Assembly (NCBI GenBank): GCA_030637665.1
Contig: DAOWGA010000121.1
Coordinates: 1-5,037 of the forward strand
Source of the DNA: Lysobacterales bacterium
Lineage (GTDB): Bacteria > Pseudomonadota > Gammaproteobacteria > Xanthomonadales > SZUA-36
Direction of reading: 5' to 3'
DNA: 5,037 bases
Position numbers and translations under genes: made by a program. Position 1 is the stretch's first letter, and every line of letters starts with the position of its first letter. Below, piece after piece: positions 1-5,037 of this stretch. The notes below the pieces were generated by a model. It saw only the letters and a program-made list of their open reading frames with translations, ran no database searches and was not told the origin of the DNA.

Positions 1-8
1 CCTGTATC

Positions 9-21
9 TTGTTAAAGAACA
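9..21 (-). promoter_or_regulatory. rRNA boxA antitermination element
   Basis: The minus strand reads TGTTCTTTAACAA, one base different from the E. coli rrn boxA TGCTCTTTAACAA. This is the NusB/NusE binding site that sets up rRNA antitermination complexes. Together with two upstream promoters it identifies the transcript as an rRNA operon rather than a tRNA or mRNA unit. Confidence 0.87.
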
Positions 22-26
22 ATTCA

Positions 27-49
27 ACTGATTGCATTTCGCGATCAGT
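27..49 (-). promoter_or_regulatory. boxB-like leader hairpin
   Basis: ACTGAT and ATCAGT form a 6-bp outer stem. A single mismatch and two further GC pairs close a five-base loop (GAAAT on the transcript). It sits six bases before boxA, as boxB does in enterobacterial rrn leaders. Confidence 0.6.
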
Positions 50-84
50 CTCGCACAACAACAAAGATGCTGGACGAGCCGCCT

Positions 85-114
85 ATTATACATTGGGATC
101 AAAAACCCCGTCAA
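85..114 (-). promoter_or_regulatory. rrn-type promoter P2
   Basis: A second minus-strand sigma70 promoter about 110 bp downstream of P1: -35 TTGACG (109-114), an 18-bp spacer, a perfect -10 TATAAT (85-90), then AGGCGGC as a GC-rich discriminator. Transcription would start near 76-79. The tandem P1/P2 spacing is like that of enterobacterial rrn operons. Confidence 0.82.
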
Positions 115-165
115 TATAAACCGGACACTAATTCAGAATTGCTTCCCGGTTGGTGGCGGTCGCCG

Positions 166-181
166 GGCTGACGGATCAGCC
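166..181 (-). other. hairpin near the 5' end of the P1 transcript
   Basis: GGCTGA, a four-base loop TCCG and TCAGCC form a perfect 6-bp stem starting a few bases after the predicted P1 start. GC-rich sequence follows rather than a T-run, so it is not an intrinsic terminator. It may be a structural or stabilising element of the leader. Confidence 0.45.
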
Positions 182-194
182 AGGCAGGAGGCGC

Positions 195-222
195 ATTATA
201 GGGCGTGAGACTTGTGCGTCAA
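195..222 (-). promoter_or_regulatory. rrn-type promoter P1
   Basis: On the minus strand a -35 TTGACG (217-222), a 16-bp spacer and a perfect -10 TATAAT (195-200) are followed by the GC-rich discriminator GCGCCTCC. The stretch CCCTATAATGCGCC matches the core of E. coli rrnB P1 as I remember it, and the 16-bp spacer is also typical of rRNA P1 promoters. Transcription would begin near 184-188. The discriminator predicts control by ppGpp/DksA. An AT-rich block upstream (about 223-252) could be an UP element. Confidence 0.88.
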
Positions 223-252
223 GCACTAAATCAACTTTTCATGAAAATAGTT
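223..252 (-). promoter_or_regulatory. AT-rich UP-element-like block with 12-bp palindrome
   Basis: The 30 bases between the argH stop and the P1 -35 box are AT-rich and contain the perfect palindrome TTTTCATGAAAA (236-247), with AAC and GTT flanks that could pair around a two-base bulge. The position, just upstream of -35, is that of an RNA polymerase alpha-subunit UP element. No T-run follows a GC stem, so it does not read as a terminator for the arg operon. Confidence 0.5.
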
Positions 253-1578
253 TTAATCCAGCTCTGACGGTTGTCCGGGCGGCGCCAATTCCTGTTCCAT
301 GCGCCGGCGAATCCGATCCAGTTGCAGGTCGCCGCAAGCCCCCGGGGATGTGCGTTGCGAGAGGCTGGCCGCAACGTCCAGCGCCTCAATCAGATCCAAC
401 TCGCTCTTGGCAGCGAGGTAGGCAGTGCGGAACGGCACACCCGCAACGGCATGCTCCAGCGCCAGGTCGGTGGCGAACATTTCTCTCGATATGGCATCCA
501 GCATCTTGTGCTGCTTGAACTCCAGGCCTCTGACCAGAGCGGGTACAATGGCCAGCGCCTGCAGTGAGGCCCGCATGCCACGGATCAACGGCGCCTTGGT
601 CAGCTGCAGGTCGCGCTGATATCCGGACGGCAGCGACAACGTTGCCTGGATTTCCGAGATGGCCGCCTCGGGTGTTGCAGCCCGGCCGCGCAACAGCTCG
701 ACCACGTCCGGGTTCGACTTGTTGGGCATGATCGAGGAGCCTGTCGTGTACTGGTCGGGCAAGCTGACGAAATCGAACTCACTGGTCGTAAACAGGCTCA
801 GGTCCCAGGCGAGCCTCCTGACGTCTTGCATGGAGTGCAGGGCAGCCTGTAATGCCATCATTTCGAACTTACCCCTGCTGTTTTGAGTGTACATCGGGTT
901 CACCTGGATCCGACTGAAACCCAGCTCAGCTGCCACACCGTCCCGGTCGAGAGGCAGGTTCACACCATAGCCGGCTGCGGTACCCAGCGGGCTGCAGTCG
1001 ATCAATTCCAGCACGCCGCCGGTAAAGGCCAGGTTATCGGTGAATGCTTCGGCAAAACCACCCATCCACAAACCTATGCTGGAAGGGACGGCCCGCTGCA
1101 GGTGTGTATAGCCCGGCATCGGAACATCTGCATGGCGCTCGGCCTGGCTGAGGCAGGCGTGCGCAATACGGCCATTCAGTGCATGCAGGCGATACAGGCA
1201 ATCCTTCAGAAACAAACGTGTTGCCACTGCTACCTGGTCGTTGCGGCTGCGCCCGGTGTGCACCTTGGCGCCCAATTCTCCGGCCCGATCTGTCAGAAAA
1301 ACTTCAATGGCTGAATGCCCGTCTTCAAAGCGCTCATCCAGCTTGAAACGACCAGCTTCGAATTCCTGCAACAATTCGTCCAGCAGCAAGCACAGCGTGC
1401 TGCTTTCGTCACTGTCGAGGATGTCGATGCGCTCCAGGCCCCGCACATGAGCAGCTGTCGCGCGTATATCAAAAGCAAACAGTTCGCGATCAAGGATCAC
1501 ATCCTCGCCCGCCATGAATTCCATGATGGTCTTGTCGACCTGCTCGTCAGAATCCGACTGCCAGAGAAACTTGTTCAT
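253..1578 (-). CDS. argH: argininosuccinate lyase
   Basis: The final step: argininosuccinate is split into arginine and fumarate by a cytosolic homotetramer of the aspartase/fumarase superfamily. The protein has 441 residues. Superfamily motifs are HTGRSRNDQ at 107-115, GYTHLQ at 156-161 (proton-transfer histidine H159) and the signature GSSIMPNKSNPD at 280-291, which carries the catalytic serine on the mobile loop. SPLGTAAGYG is at 196-205. The signature reads MPNKSNP where many family members have MPQKKNP; the first lysine is kept. Length is slightly below the roughly 457 of E. coli ArgH, mostly at the C-terminus, where RTSPGACGDLQLDRIRRR matches the usual end of the family. The ATG overlaps the argC stop (ATGA), and GAGGA lies 8 bases upstream (1587-1591). 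It is the last arg gene here. Its TAA is about 30 bp from an rRNA-type promoter. Confidence 0.95.
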   Translation of the reverse strand: MNKFLWQSDSDEQVDKTIMEFMAGEDVILDRELFAFDIRATAAHVRGLERIDILDSDESSTLCLLLDELLQEFEAGRFKLDERFEDGHSAIEVFLTDRAGELGAKVHTGRSRNDQVAVATRLFLKDCLYRLHALNGRIAHACLSQAERHADVPMPGYTHLQRAVPSSIGLWMGGFAEAFTDNLAFTGGVLELIDCSPLGTAAGYGVNLPLDRDGVAAELGFSRIQVNPMYTQNSRGKFEMMALQAALHSMQDVRRLAWDLSLFTTSEFDFVSLPDQYTTGSSIMPNKSNPDVVELLRGRAATPEAAISEIQATLSLPSGYQRDLQLTKAPLIRGMRASLQALAIVPALVRGLEFKQHKMLDAISREMFATDLALEHAVAGVPFRTAYLAAKSELDLIEALDVAASLSQRTSPGACGDLQLDRIRRRMEQELAPPGQPSELD

Positions 1579-2540
1579 GCCCGTTTTCCTCGATTGTTTT
1601 TCAGGCCTGTCATCGCATCCAGCCCGAACGCCAGGTTCAGGTTCTGCACGGCCTGGGTTGCCGCCCCTTTCAACAGATTGTCCAGAACACTGACCAGGGC
1701 AATTCGATGGGGATTGACTTCGCTCACTGAGAACCCTCCCAGGATCAAATGGTGACTGCCGCGAACCTCCGCCACTTCCGGAATATCGGCCTGAACGTCA
1801 ACCAGCGGGCTACCGCCATAGAACTCACAATAGCGCCTGAGCAGTTCATCTTCCGTTTGCGCAGTTCCCAGTTCCGCCGCAACGGTCAAACTGATACCGC
1901 GGAAAAATGGCGCTACATGGGGAAGAAATCGCAGATCCCGTCCGATGTGATGGGCGATTTCTTTCTCGTGTACATGATCAGTCAAGGTATAAGGGATCAG
2001 ATTATCTTTGAGAGCTTCCGGGTCATTTTTCCTTGACGGTGTTTTGCCGGCGCCGCTGTAGCCGGACACGCCAAAAACTACCGGAGTGCCCACGAGTTGC
2101 TCGAGTACAGGAGCCAGGGCCAGTTGTGCACCGGTGGCATAACAGCCGGGATTGGCAATCCTCGTTGCGCCGCTCAGCAAATCGGAGAATCGCTCGGGCT
2201 GCCCATAGGCCCAGGATGGATCAAAGCGATGATCGGCACTGAGATCCACGACAACGGTATCCGGCCTTGATTCGTCCAGGGCGTTGACATAGCCGGACGC
2301 AAAACCATTGGGTAACGCCAGCACACAGGCATCCGCCGGGAATTGCTCCAGTGTGACGGGCCGTATCTCCGAGAAAAGGAGTTCACAACCTTCCATGTCA
2401 TCCACGTGTGCCTTGACCGGATGGCCTGCCACACTGCTTGAGCCCACGGCGACAATCTCGAACTCCGGATGTTTCCACAGCAAGGGCAGTAACTCCGCCC
2501 CCGTATGGCCGCGTGCGCCAATCACGACGACACTAATCAC
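1575..2540 (-). CDS. argC: N-acetyl-gamma-glutamyl-phosphate reductase
   Basis: An NADPH-dependent reductase that converts N-acetylglutamyl phosphate, made by the preceding gene product, to N-acetylglutamate semialdehyde in the cytosol. The protein is 321 residues from the GTG start. The N-terminal Rossmann motif GARGHTGAE is at residues 8-16. LALPNG (74-79) and VVVDLSADHRFD (96-107) follow. The catalytic cysteine is C133 in NPGCYATG. GVSGYSGAGKTPS is at 157-169. The catalytic histidine is H208 in HVAPFFRG. The C-terminal family hallmark VLDNLLKGAATQAVQNLNLAFG is at 285-306. The start is placed at GTG because family members begin a few residues before the G-x-x-G-x-x-G loop and because a good ribosome binding site precedes it. 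The frame stays open upstream to an ATG at 2672, but that stretch is an out-of-frame read of the kinase/synthase gene. It overlaps argH by 4 bp (ATGA). Confidence 0.95.
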   Translation of the reverse strand: MISVVVIGARGHTGAELLPLLWKHPEFEIVAVGSSSVAGHPVKAHVDDMEGCELLFSEIRPVTLEQFPADACVLALPNGFASGYVNALDESRPDTVVVDLSADHRFDPSWAYGQPERFSDLLSGATRIANPGCYATGAQLALAPVLEQLVGTPVVFGVSGYSGAGKTPSRKNDPEALKDNLIPYTLTDHVHEKEIAHHIGRDLRFLPHVAPFFRGISLTVAAELGTAQTEDELLRRYCEFYGGSPLVDVQADIPEVAEVRGSHHLILGGFSVSEVNPHRIALVSVLDNLLKGAATQAVQNLNLAFGLDAMTGLKNNRGKRA

Positions 2541-3855
2541 TTCCCTTCTCCAGCCAGCTTTCTTCTCGAGAAAGGCAGTCTTCCTTGCATCGCCGCAACT
2601 GCTCGAAATCGTGGATACCGACACTGAACGCCACCCACTTGTCCTGTGTAAAACTGGCCTCAGCCTGGTCAAAATACCAGGGCGTTATGGGATTGCTGGT
2701 TTGTGAGCGCCAGTACAGCGACGGGCAACGATGCACCAGCGCCTGCCACACGGCAGCACCCAGCCCCGCACCCTGCGCTTCCGGAGTGACTGCGAACTTG
2801 TCCAGGTATGGAACACCATCCACACCCCTGAGGACTATAGCCATGGCGCCATAGGATTCGCTGCACAGGATGCACTCCAGGTCCAGCTTGTCGAAATACC
2901 CCTCCCGCAGCTTGCGTCCAAAACTCTGTTCCAGCAAAGCCGTTGCCTTTTGCCTGAAGTCTGGGCCAGGTTCTTTGTGCTCGATGATCTGCTCACCCAC
3001 TCGGATCAGTGTTCCTGCCCCGCGGTGAGTGAATAACTCCCGCGCCAGGTTAGCCACCGATGTGATTGAAACCGATGCACTCTCGGGCAGACCGGTGAGT
3101 AGCTGGCTGATCTGTTCCAGCTTGAGCTGCATGCCGGAATGCACCCACTCCTGTTCCATCAGGTACTCGTAATCGGTGCGCAGACTGATCGCCGAAATGA
3201 TTCGCCCCGATTCGTCGAGCAAACCGCCGGTTCCGGTCAGGAAAATAATCTTGTGTGGCTTGACCTTCCAGATCAATTCCCGGGCCGCCACATCGGCATT
3301 GATGTTCATTACCTGTCCGGTTGAGCTTTCACCAAGGCAGGCGACCACCGGTAGCATGCCGCGGTGAGCGACATCGCGGACCGCTTCGAGGTCTACATGA
3401 TGTATATCCCCGACCAGGCCCAGCTCATCACGGTCAAGATAATCACAGACGAATACGCCATGCTGTATACCTTGCGCCCGCACACCCTGGTCTTCCAGGG
3501 CGCTGACCAGCCTGCGGTTTGCGCGGTAGATAACAGGCCTCGCCACTTCCATGACGTCGGGTGTCGTAACCCTGAGCCCCCTGCGTTTCTCGGTCTGGAT
3601 TGATGCGTCCTGCAGGGCGACATCGAGTTGTGGGCCGGCGCCGTGAAGAATGATCGGCATCAGGCCCAGGTTGCGCAGGAATGCCAATGCCGCAGCCAGC
3701 GGCTCCAACTGCTCCTCGAGTACGGCGCCGCCGACCTTGATGACCGCAAACTGCAACTCGCCATCGCTGCTGTACTGATTCAGGTAGTAGCGGGCTTCCC
3801 GGCTGGCGCCCAACTGACTGAGTACCTGGTTAACGACGCTTCGAATTTCAGCCAT
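2533..3855 (-). CDS. argB: bifunctional N-acetylglutamate kinase / N-acetylglutamate synthase
   Basis: A 440-residue fusion carrying the first two steps of arginine synthesis: acetyl-CoA-dependent acetylation of glutamate, then ATP-dependent phosphorylation of N-acetylglutamate. Residues about 1-30 form an N-terminal helical extension. Residues 35-285 are an amino-acid kinase domain, with KVGGAVL at 40-46, HGAGPQLD at 71-78, RGLRVTTPDVMEV at 92-104, NINADVAARELI at 184-195 and LTGTGGLLD at 206-214. Residues about 300-430 are a vertebrate-like GNAT (NAT) domain. Its acetyl-CoA loop is QGAGLG at 361-366, after YLDKFAVTPEA, and it includes WRSQTSNPITPWYFD at 382-396. This is the architecture of the Xanthomonas NAGS/K (argBA), close to animal NAGS and unlike E. 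coli ArgA. The kinase motifs look intact, so both activities are expected. The N-terminal helix and kinase fold suggest arginine feedback inhibition, which is inferred. The gene overlaps argE and argC by 8 bp each. It may be annotated simply as argB. Confidence 0.94.
   Translation of the reverse strand: MAEIRSVVNQVLSQLGASREARYYLNQYSSDGELQFAVIKVGGAVLEEQLEPLAAALAFLRNLGLMPIILHGAGPQLDVALQDASIQTEKRRGLRVTTPDVMEVARPVIYRANRRLVSALEDQGVRAQGIQHGVFVCDYLDRDELGLVGDIHHVDLEAVRDVAHRGMLPVVACLGESSTGQVMNINADVAARELIWKVKPHKIIFLTGTGGLLDESGRIISAISLRTDYEYLMEQEWVHSGMQLKLEQISQLLTGLPESASVSITSVANLARELFTHRGAGTLIRVGEQIIEHKEPGPDFRQKATALLEQSFGRKLREGYFDKLDLECILCSESYGAMAIVLRGVDGVPYLDKFAVTPEAQGAGLGAAVWQALVHRCPSLYWRSQTSNPITPWYFDQAEASFTQDKWVAFSVGIHDFEQLRRCKEDCLSREESWLEKGSD
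2541..2551 (-). promoter_or_regulatory. argC ribosome binding site that fixes a GTG start
   Basis: GGAGAAGGGAA, within the last codons of the kinase/synthase gene, ends directly before GTG at 2540. Its GGAG core is 7 bases from that GTG. This favours GTG over the upstream in-frame ATG at 2672, which would add 44 residues unlike any ArgC N-terminus. Confidence 0.65.
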
Positions 3856-4933
3856 TGTGCTTTACCACCTTGCTGTAGAGTTCATGAGCTGTCGACAATT
3901 GATCCAACTCTACCCATTCATCTGCCACATGGGCCTGGCTGATGTGCCCGGGACCCAGAACGATGGCGGCCAGGCCTGCCTGAGAAAACAGGGCCGCTTC
4001 GGTCCAGAAATCCACCGGATCACAGGTGCCGAGTCCGTTCTGGCTGCAAAATGCTCTTGCCGTGTCATCACTCCGTCCGGAAGCAGGTAAAGGATCGCCG
4101 GAAAAAGGTACTTCCCAATCCGTGGCAGATCCATCCACGTCGCAGGCCTGGATTTCGTGGAGAAATTCCTCGTTGGAGTCGCCGGGCCGCAGGCGGGCGC
4201 TCCAGTGCACGAAGGCACTGCCGGCAATCACGTTGCTCTTGGTTCCACCGTCGACAATCCCTATGTTGATACAACTGCCGGGATCGGTCTCCGATTGCTT
4301 TTTCCGCTGCGCAATCCGCAGGGCCGCGGCTGCCCAGCGCGCCATCTGGTGATTGGCGTTCTCATTGAGTGCCCTGGCTTCCGAGGAATGCCCGGGTACG
4401 CCGTGAAAACGGGTTTTCACTGACAGGAAACCGCGGTGTCCGAGCACAGCTTTGCAGGATGTGGGTTCAGCCACGATGACCTGTTCATAACGATCCGCTT
4501 CGCCGCTGCCAATGAATTTGTCCACGCAGCACCCACCGGCGCCTTCCTCGTCTGAAGTGAACAGCAAGGCAAGATTTTCCGCACCCTGTTCCGCGATATT
4601 GAGTAACACGGCCGCCGCTCCTTTTATATCACAGCTGCCACGGCCGTATGCCCGGCTGTCTTTCACCAACAGGTCGAGCGGATCATGGGTCCAACCCTCC
4701 CCGTTAGGCACCGTGTCGAGGTGAACATTGAACAGAACATGGGGGTTACCACGAACTGCATACCAGGAAACGTGCCCCTCACCATGGTCCCATGTCCGGG
4801 TCTGAAAGCCGCTTCCAACAAGACCTTCACACAGCCGGAAAACCGAGGAGTCACCGTCAATCAGCCTTGGCGGGTTCTGCGTGTCGCAGGCCACCAGGGC
4901 TTCGAGATTTTCCAGTATCCGGGTCAGGCTCAT
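3848..4933 (-). CDS. argE: M20-family deacetylase, acetylcitrulline/acetylornithine deacetylase type
   Basis: A cytosolic zinc- or cobalt-type amidohydrolase of 361 residues that removes the acetyl group late in arginine synthesis. Visible M20 metal and catalytic residues are: H71 and D73 in NVHLDTVP; D102 in GSCDIKGAAA; E129-E130 in SDEEGA; E156 in AEPTS; and H335 in QAH near the C-terminus. A dimerisation (lid) domain lies at about residues 165-275, with the conserved GVPGHSS at 178-184. The segments NVHLDTVP, CDIKGAAA, VDFWTEA and GPGHISQAHVADE follow the Xanthomonas campestris enzyme, which is known to prefer N-acetylcitrulline. Its place between argG and the kinase/synthase fusion is also the Xanthomonas order. 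Substrate choice cannot be read directly from sequence, so classical acetylornithine deacetylase remains possible. The family (M20, ArgE/DapE-like) is near certain. The stop overlaps the next start by 8 bp. Confidence 0.92.
   Translation of the reverse strand: MSLTRILENLEALVACDTQNPPRLIDGDSSVFRLCEGLVGSGFQTRTWDHGEGHVSWYAVRGNPHVLFNVHLDTVPNGEGWTHDPLDLLVKDSRAYGRGSCDIKGAAAVLLNIAEQGAENLALLFTSDEEGAGGCCVDKFIGSGEADRYEQVIVAEPTSCKAVLGHRGFLSVKTRFHGVPGHSSEARALNENANHQMARWAAAALRIAQRKKQSETDPGSCINIGIVDGGTKSNVIAGSAFVHWSARLRPGDSNEEFLHEIQACDVDGSATDWEVPFSGDPLPASGRSDDTARAFCSQNGLGTCDPVDFWTEAALFSQAGLAAIVLGPGHISQAHVADEWVELDQLSTAHELYSKVVKHNG
3865..3871 (-). promoter_or_regulatory. argBA ribosome binding site inside argE
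   Basis: AAGGTGG lies within the last codons of argE, 9 bases before the ATG at 3855. It supports that start and the 8-bp overlap (ATGGCTGA) between argE and the kinase/synthase gene. Confidence 0.65.
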
Positions 4934-4936
4934 TGG

Positions 4937-4946
4937 TCCTTACCTT
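4937..4946 (-). promoter_or_regulatory. argE ribosome binding site
   Basis: AAGGTAAGGA precedes the argE ATG and contains two AAGG cores. The upstream one is 9 bases from the start and well spaced; the other is very close, about 4 bases. It supports the ATG at 4933 as the argE start. Confidence 0.65.
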
Positions 4947-4972
4947 GCGGTCACGATATCGTGTTCTTTCAT
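4940..4972 (-). other. possible 10-codon minicistron between argG and argE
   Basis: An ATG overlaps the argG stop as ATGA and opens a 10-codon frame (MKEHDIVTAR) that ends in TAA. The TAA lies inside the argE Shine-Dalgarno region. A ribosome restarting at the ATGA would end exactly where the argE ribosome has to load, which would suit translational coupling. The peptide itself has no recognisable function, and a frame this short can easily arise by chance. Confidence 0.2.
4952..4963. repeat. perfect 12-bp palindrome in the argG-argE gap
   Basis: CACGATATCGTG is its own reverse complement and lies in the middle of the 35-bp gap between argG and argE. It could be a small operator or a weak RNA hairpin. 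It does not look like an ArgR box, and no T-run follows it, so it is not an intrinsic terminator. It also falls inside the possible minicistron. Confidence 0.4.
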
Positions 4973-5037
4973 TTCAACCCCCGGCGTGATTTTTCGGCCA
5001 GCGTTGTGCTCTGGCCCAGCAACTTGATGAAACCCAC
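4969..5037 (-). CDS. argG: argininosuccinate synthase, C-terminal end (partial)
   Basis: The last 22 codons and TGA stop of a gene that enters from the right edge. The readable tail is GFIKLLGQSTTLAEKSR followed by a few basic residues. From memory it closely resembles the C-terminus of Xanthomonas-type ArgG, which ends in a GFIKLFGMSSTL-like segment. ArgG joins citrulline and aspartate, using ATP, to give argininosuccinate, the substrate of the ArgH encoded at the other end of this operon. The catalytic and ATP-binding parts lie outside the window, so the call rests on a short tail plus its position directly before argE, as in the Xanthomonas cluster. Competing frames here give short peptides with no family resemblance. 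Confidence 0.72.
   Translation of the reverse strand: MGFIKLLGQSTTLAEKSRRGLK

Larger units (their letters stand above)
1..187 (-). other. 5' leader region of an rRNA operon running out of the left edge
   Basis: No protein gene is seen in positions 1-252. On the minus strand this stretch reads promoter P1, a hairpin, promoter P2, a boxB-like hairpin and boxA, in that order. This is the standard rrn leader arrangement, so the 16S gene should begin some distance beyond position 1. None of the 16S sequence is inside the window, so the identity of the operon is inferred from its control elements. Confidence 0.78.

Noticed and set aside
166..181. Hairpin as the intrinsic terminator of the arg operon
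   Set aside because: No T-run follows the stem on the minus strand, and it lies downstream of the rRNA promoter P1.
150..518. Plus-strand open frame starting in the rrn leader region
   Set aside because: It begins inside the promoter region and runs antisense to the argH 3' end. The composition is arginine- and proline-rich, as expected for a shadow frame.
883..1314. Plus-strand open frame of 143 codons opposite argH
   Set aside because: It lies wholly antisense to a well-supported argH and has no recognisable motif. It is a by-product of the argH codon pattern.
1315..1755. Plus-strand open frame of 146 codons spanning the argH/argC junction
   Set aside because: It is antisense to two conserved enzymes, has no family resemblance and no convincing ribosome binding site.
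2541..2672. 44-residue N-terminal extension of ArgC from an upstream ATG
   Set aside because: This stretch is the kinase/synthase gene read in another frame. The family N-terminus and a ribosome binding site both point to GTG at 2540.
2308..2706. Plus-strand open frame of 132 codons opposite argC and argBA
   Set aside because: It is antisense to conserved coding sequence and low-complexity in character, with no domain.
2533..3855. Classical E. coli-type ArgA
   Set aside because: The kinase motifs are intact and the acetyltransferase domain has vertebrate-like NAT features, so the bifunctional kinase/synthase reading fits better.
4934..4968. ArgR operator or internal promoter in the argG-argE gap
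   Set aside because: The 35-bp gap has no ArgR-like half-sites and no -35/-10 pair that I can defend. The operon promoter is presumably upstream of the window.
1..5037. Mobile element, CRISPR array, phage or defence system
   Set aside because: No transposase, direct-repeat array, integrase or attachment site is seen. The window is a core biosynthetic operon plus an rRNA control region.

Overview
The window holds the downstream part of a leftward (minus-strand) arginine-biosynthesis operon, followed by the promoter and leader region of what looks like a ribosomal RNA operon reading the same way. In transcription order, from right to left, it contains: the last 22 codons of argG (argininosuccinate synthase); an M20-family deacetylase of the Xanthomonas acetylcitrulline-deacetylase type (argE); a fused N-acetylglutamate kinase/N-acetylglutamate synthase (argBA type, given as argB); argC (N-acetyl-glutamyl-phosphate reductase); and argH (argininosuccinate lyase). 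The last three junctions are overlaps of 8, 8 and 4 bp. Only the argG-argE junction has a gap, of 35 bp.

Gene order and protein types match the arginine cluster known from Xanthomonas (argF'-argG-argE-argBA-argC-argH). In that lineage acetylornithine, not ornithine, is carbamoylated, and ArgE removes the acetyl group from acetylcitrulline. Here the kinase/synthase fusion would make N-acetylglutamate and phosphorylate it, and ArgC would reduce the phosphate to the semialdehyde. An ArgD encoded elsewhere would transaminate it, and a transcarbamylase probably just upstream of argG would act next. ArgE, ArgG and ArgH then finish arginine. Use of the acetylated route is an inference from the ArgE and ArgBA types, because the transcarbamylase is outside the window.

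The leftmost 252 bases hold no protein gene. On the minus strand they carry two near-consensus sigma70 promoters: P1 with TTGACG, a 16-bp spacer, TATAAT and a GCGCC discriminator, and P2 with TTGACG, an 18-bp spacer and TATAAT. After these come a boxB-like hairpin and a 13-base boxA antitermination element. This is the layout of a gammaproteobacterial rrn leader, so a 16S gene is expected just beyond position 1. The P1 -35 box is only about 30 bp from the argH stop and no terminator is visible between them, so arg transcripts probably run into the rrn unit.

The organism is most likely a gammaproteobacterium of or near Xanthomonadales, with base composition that looks lower in GC than Xanthomonas itself. 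The plus strand carries no convincing gene.
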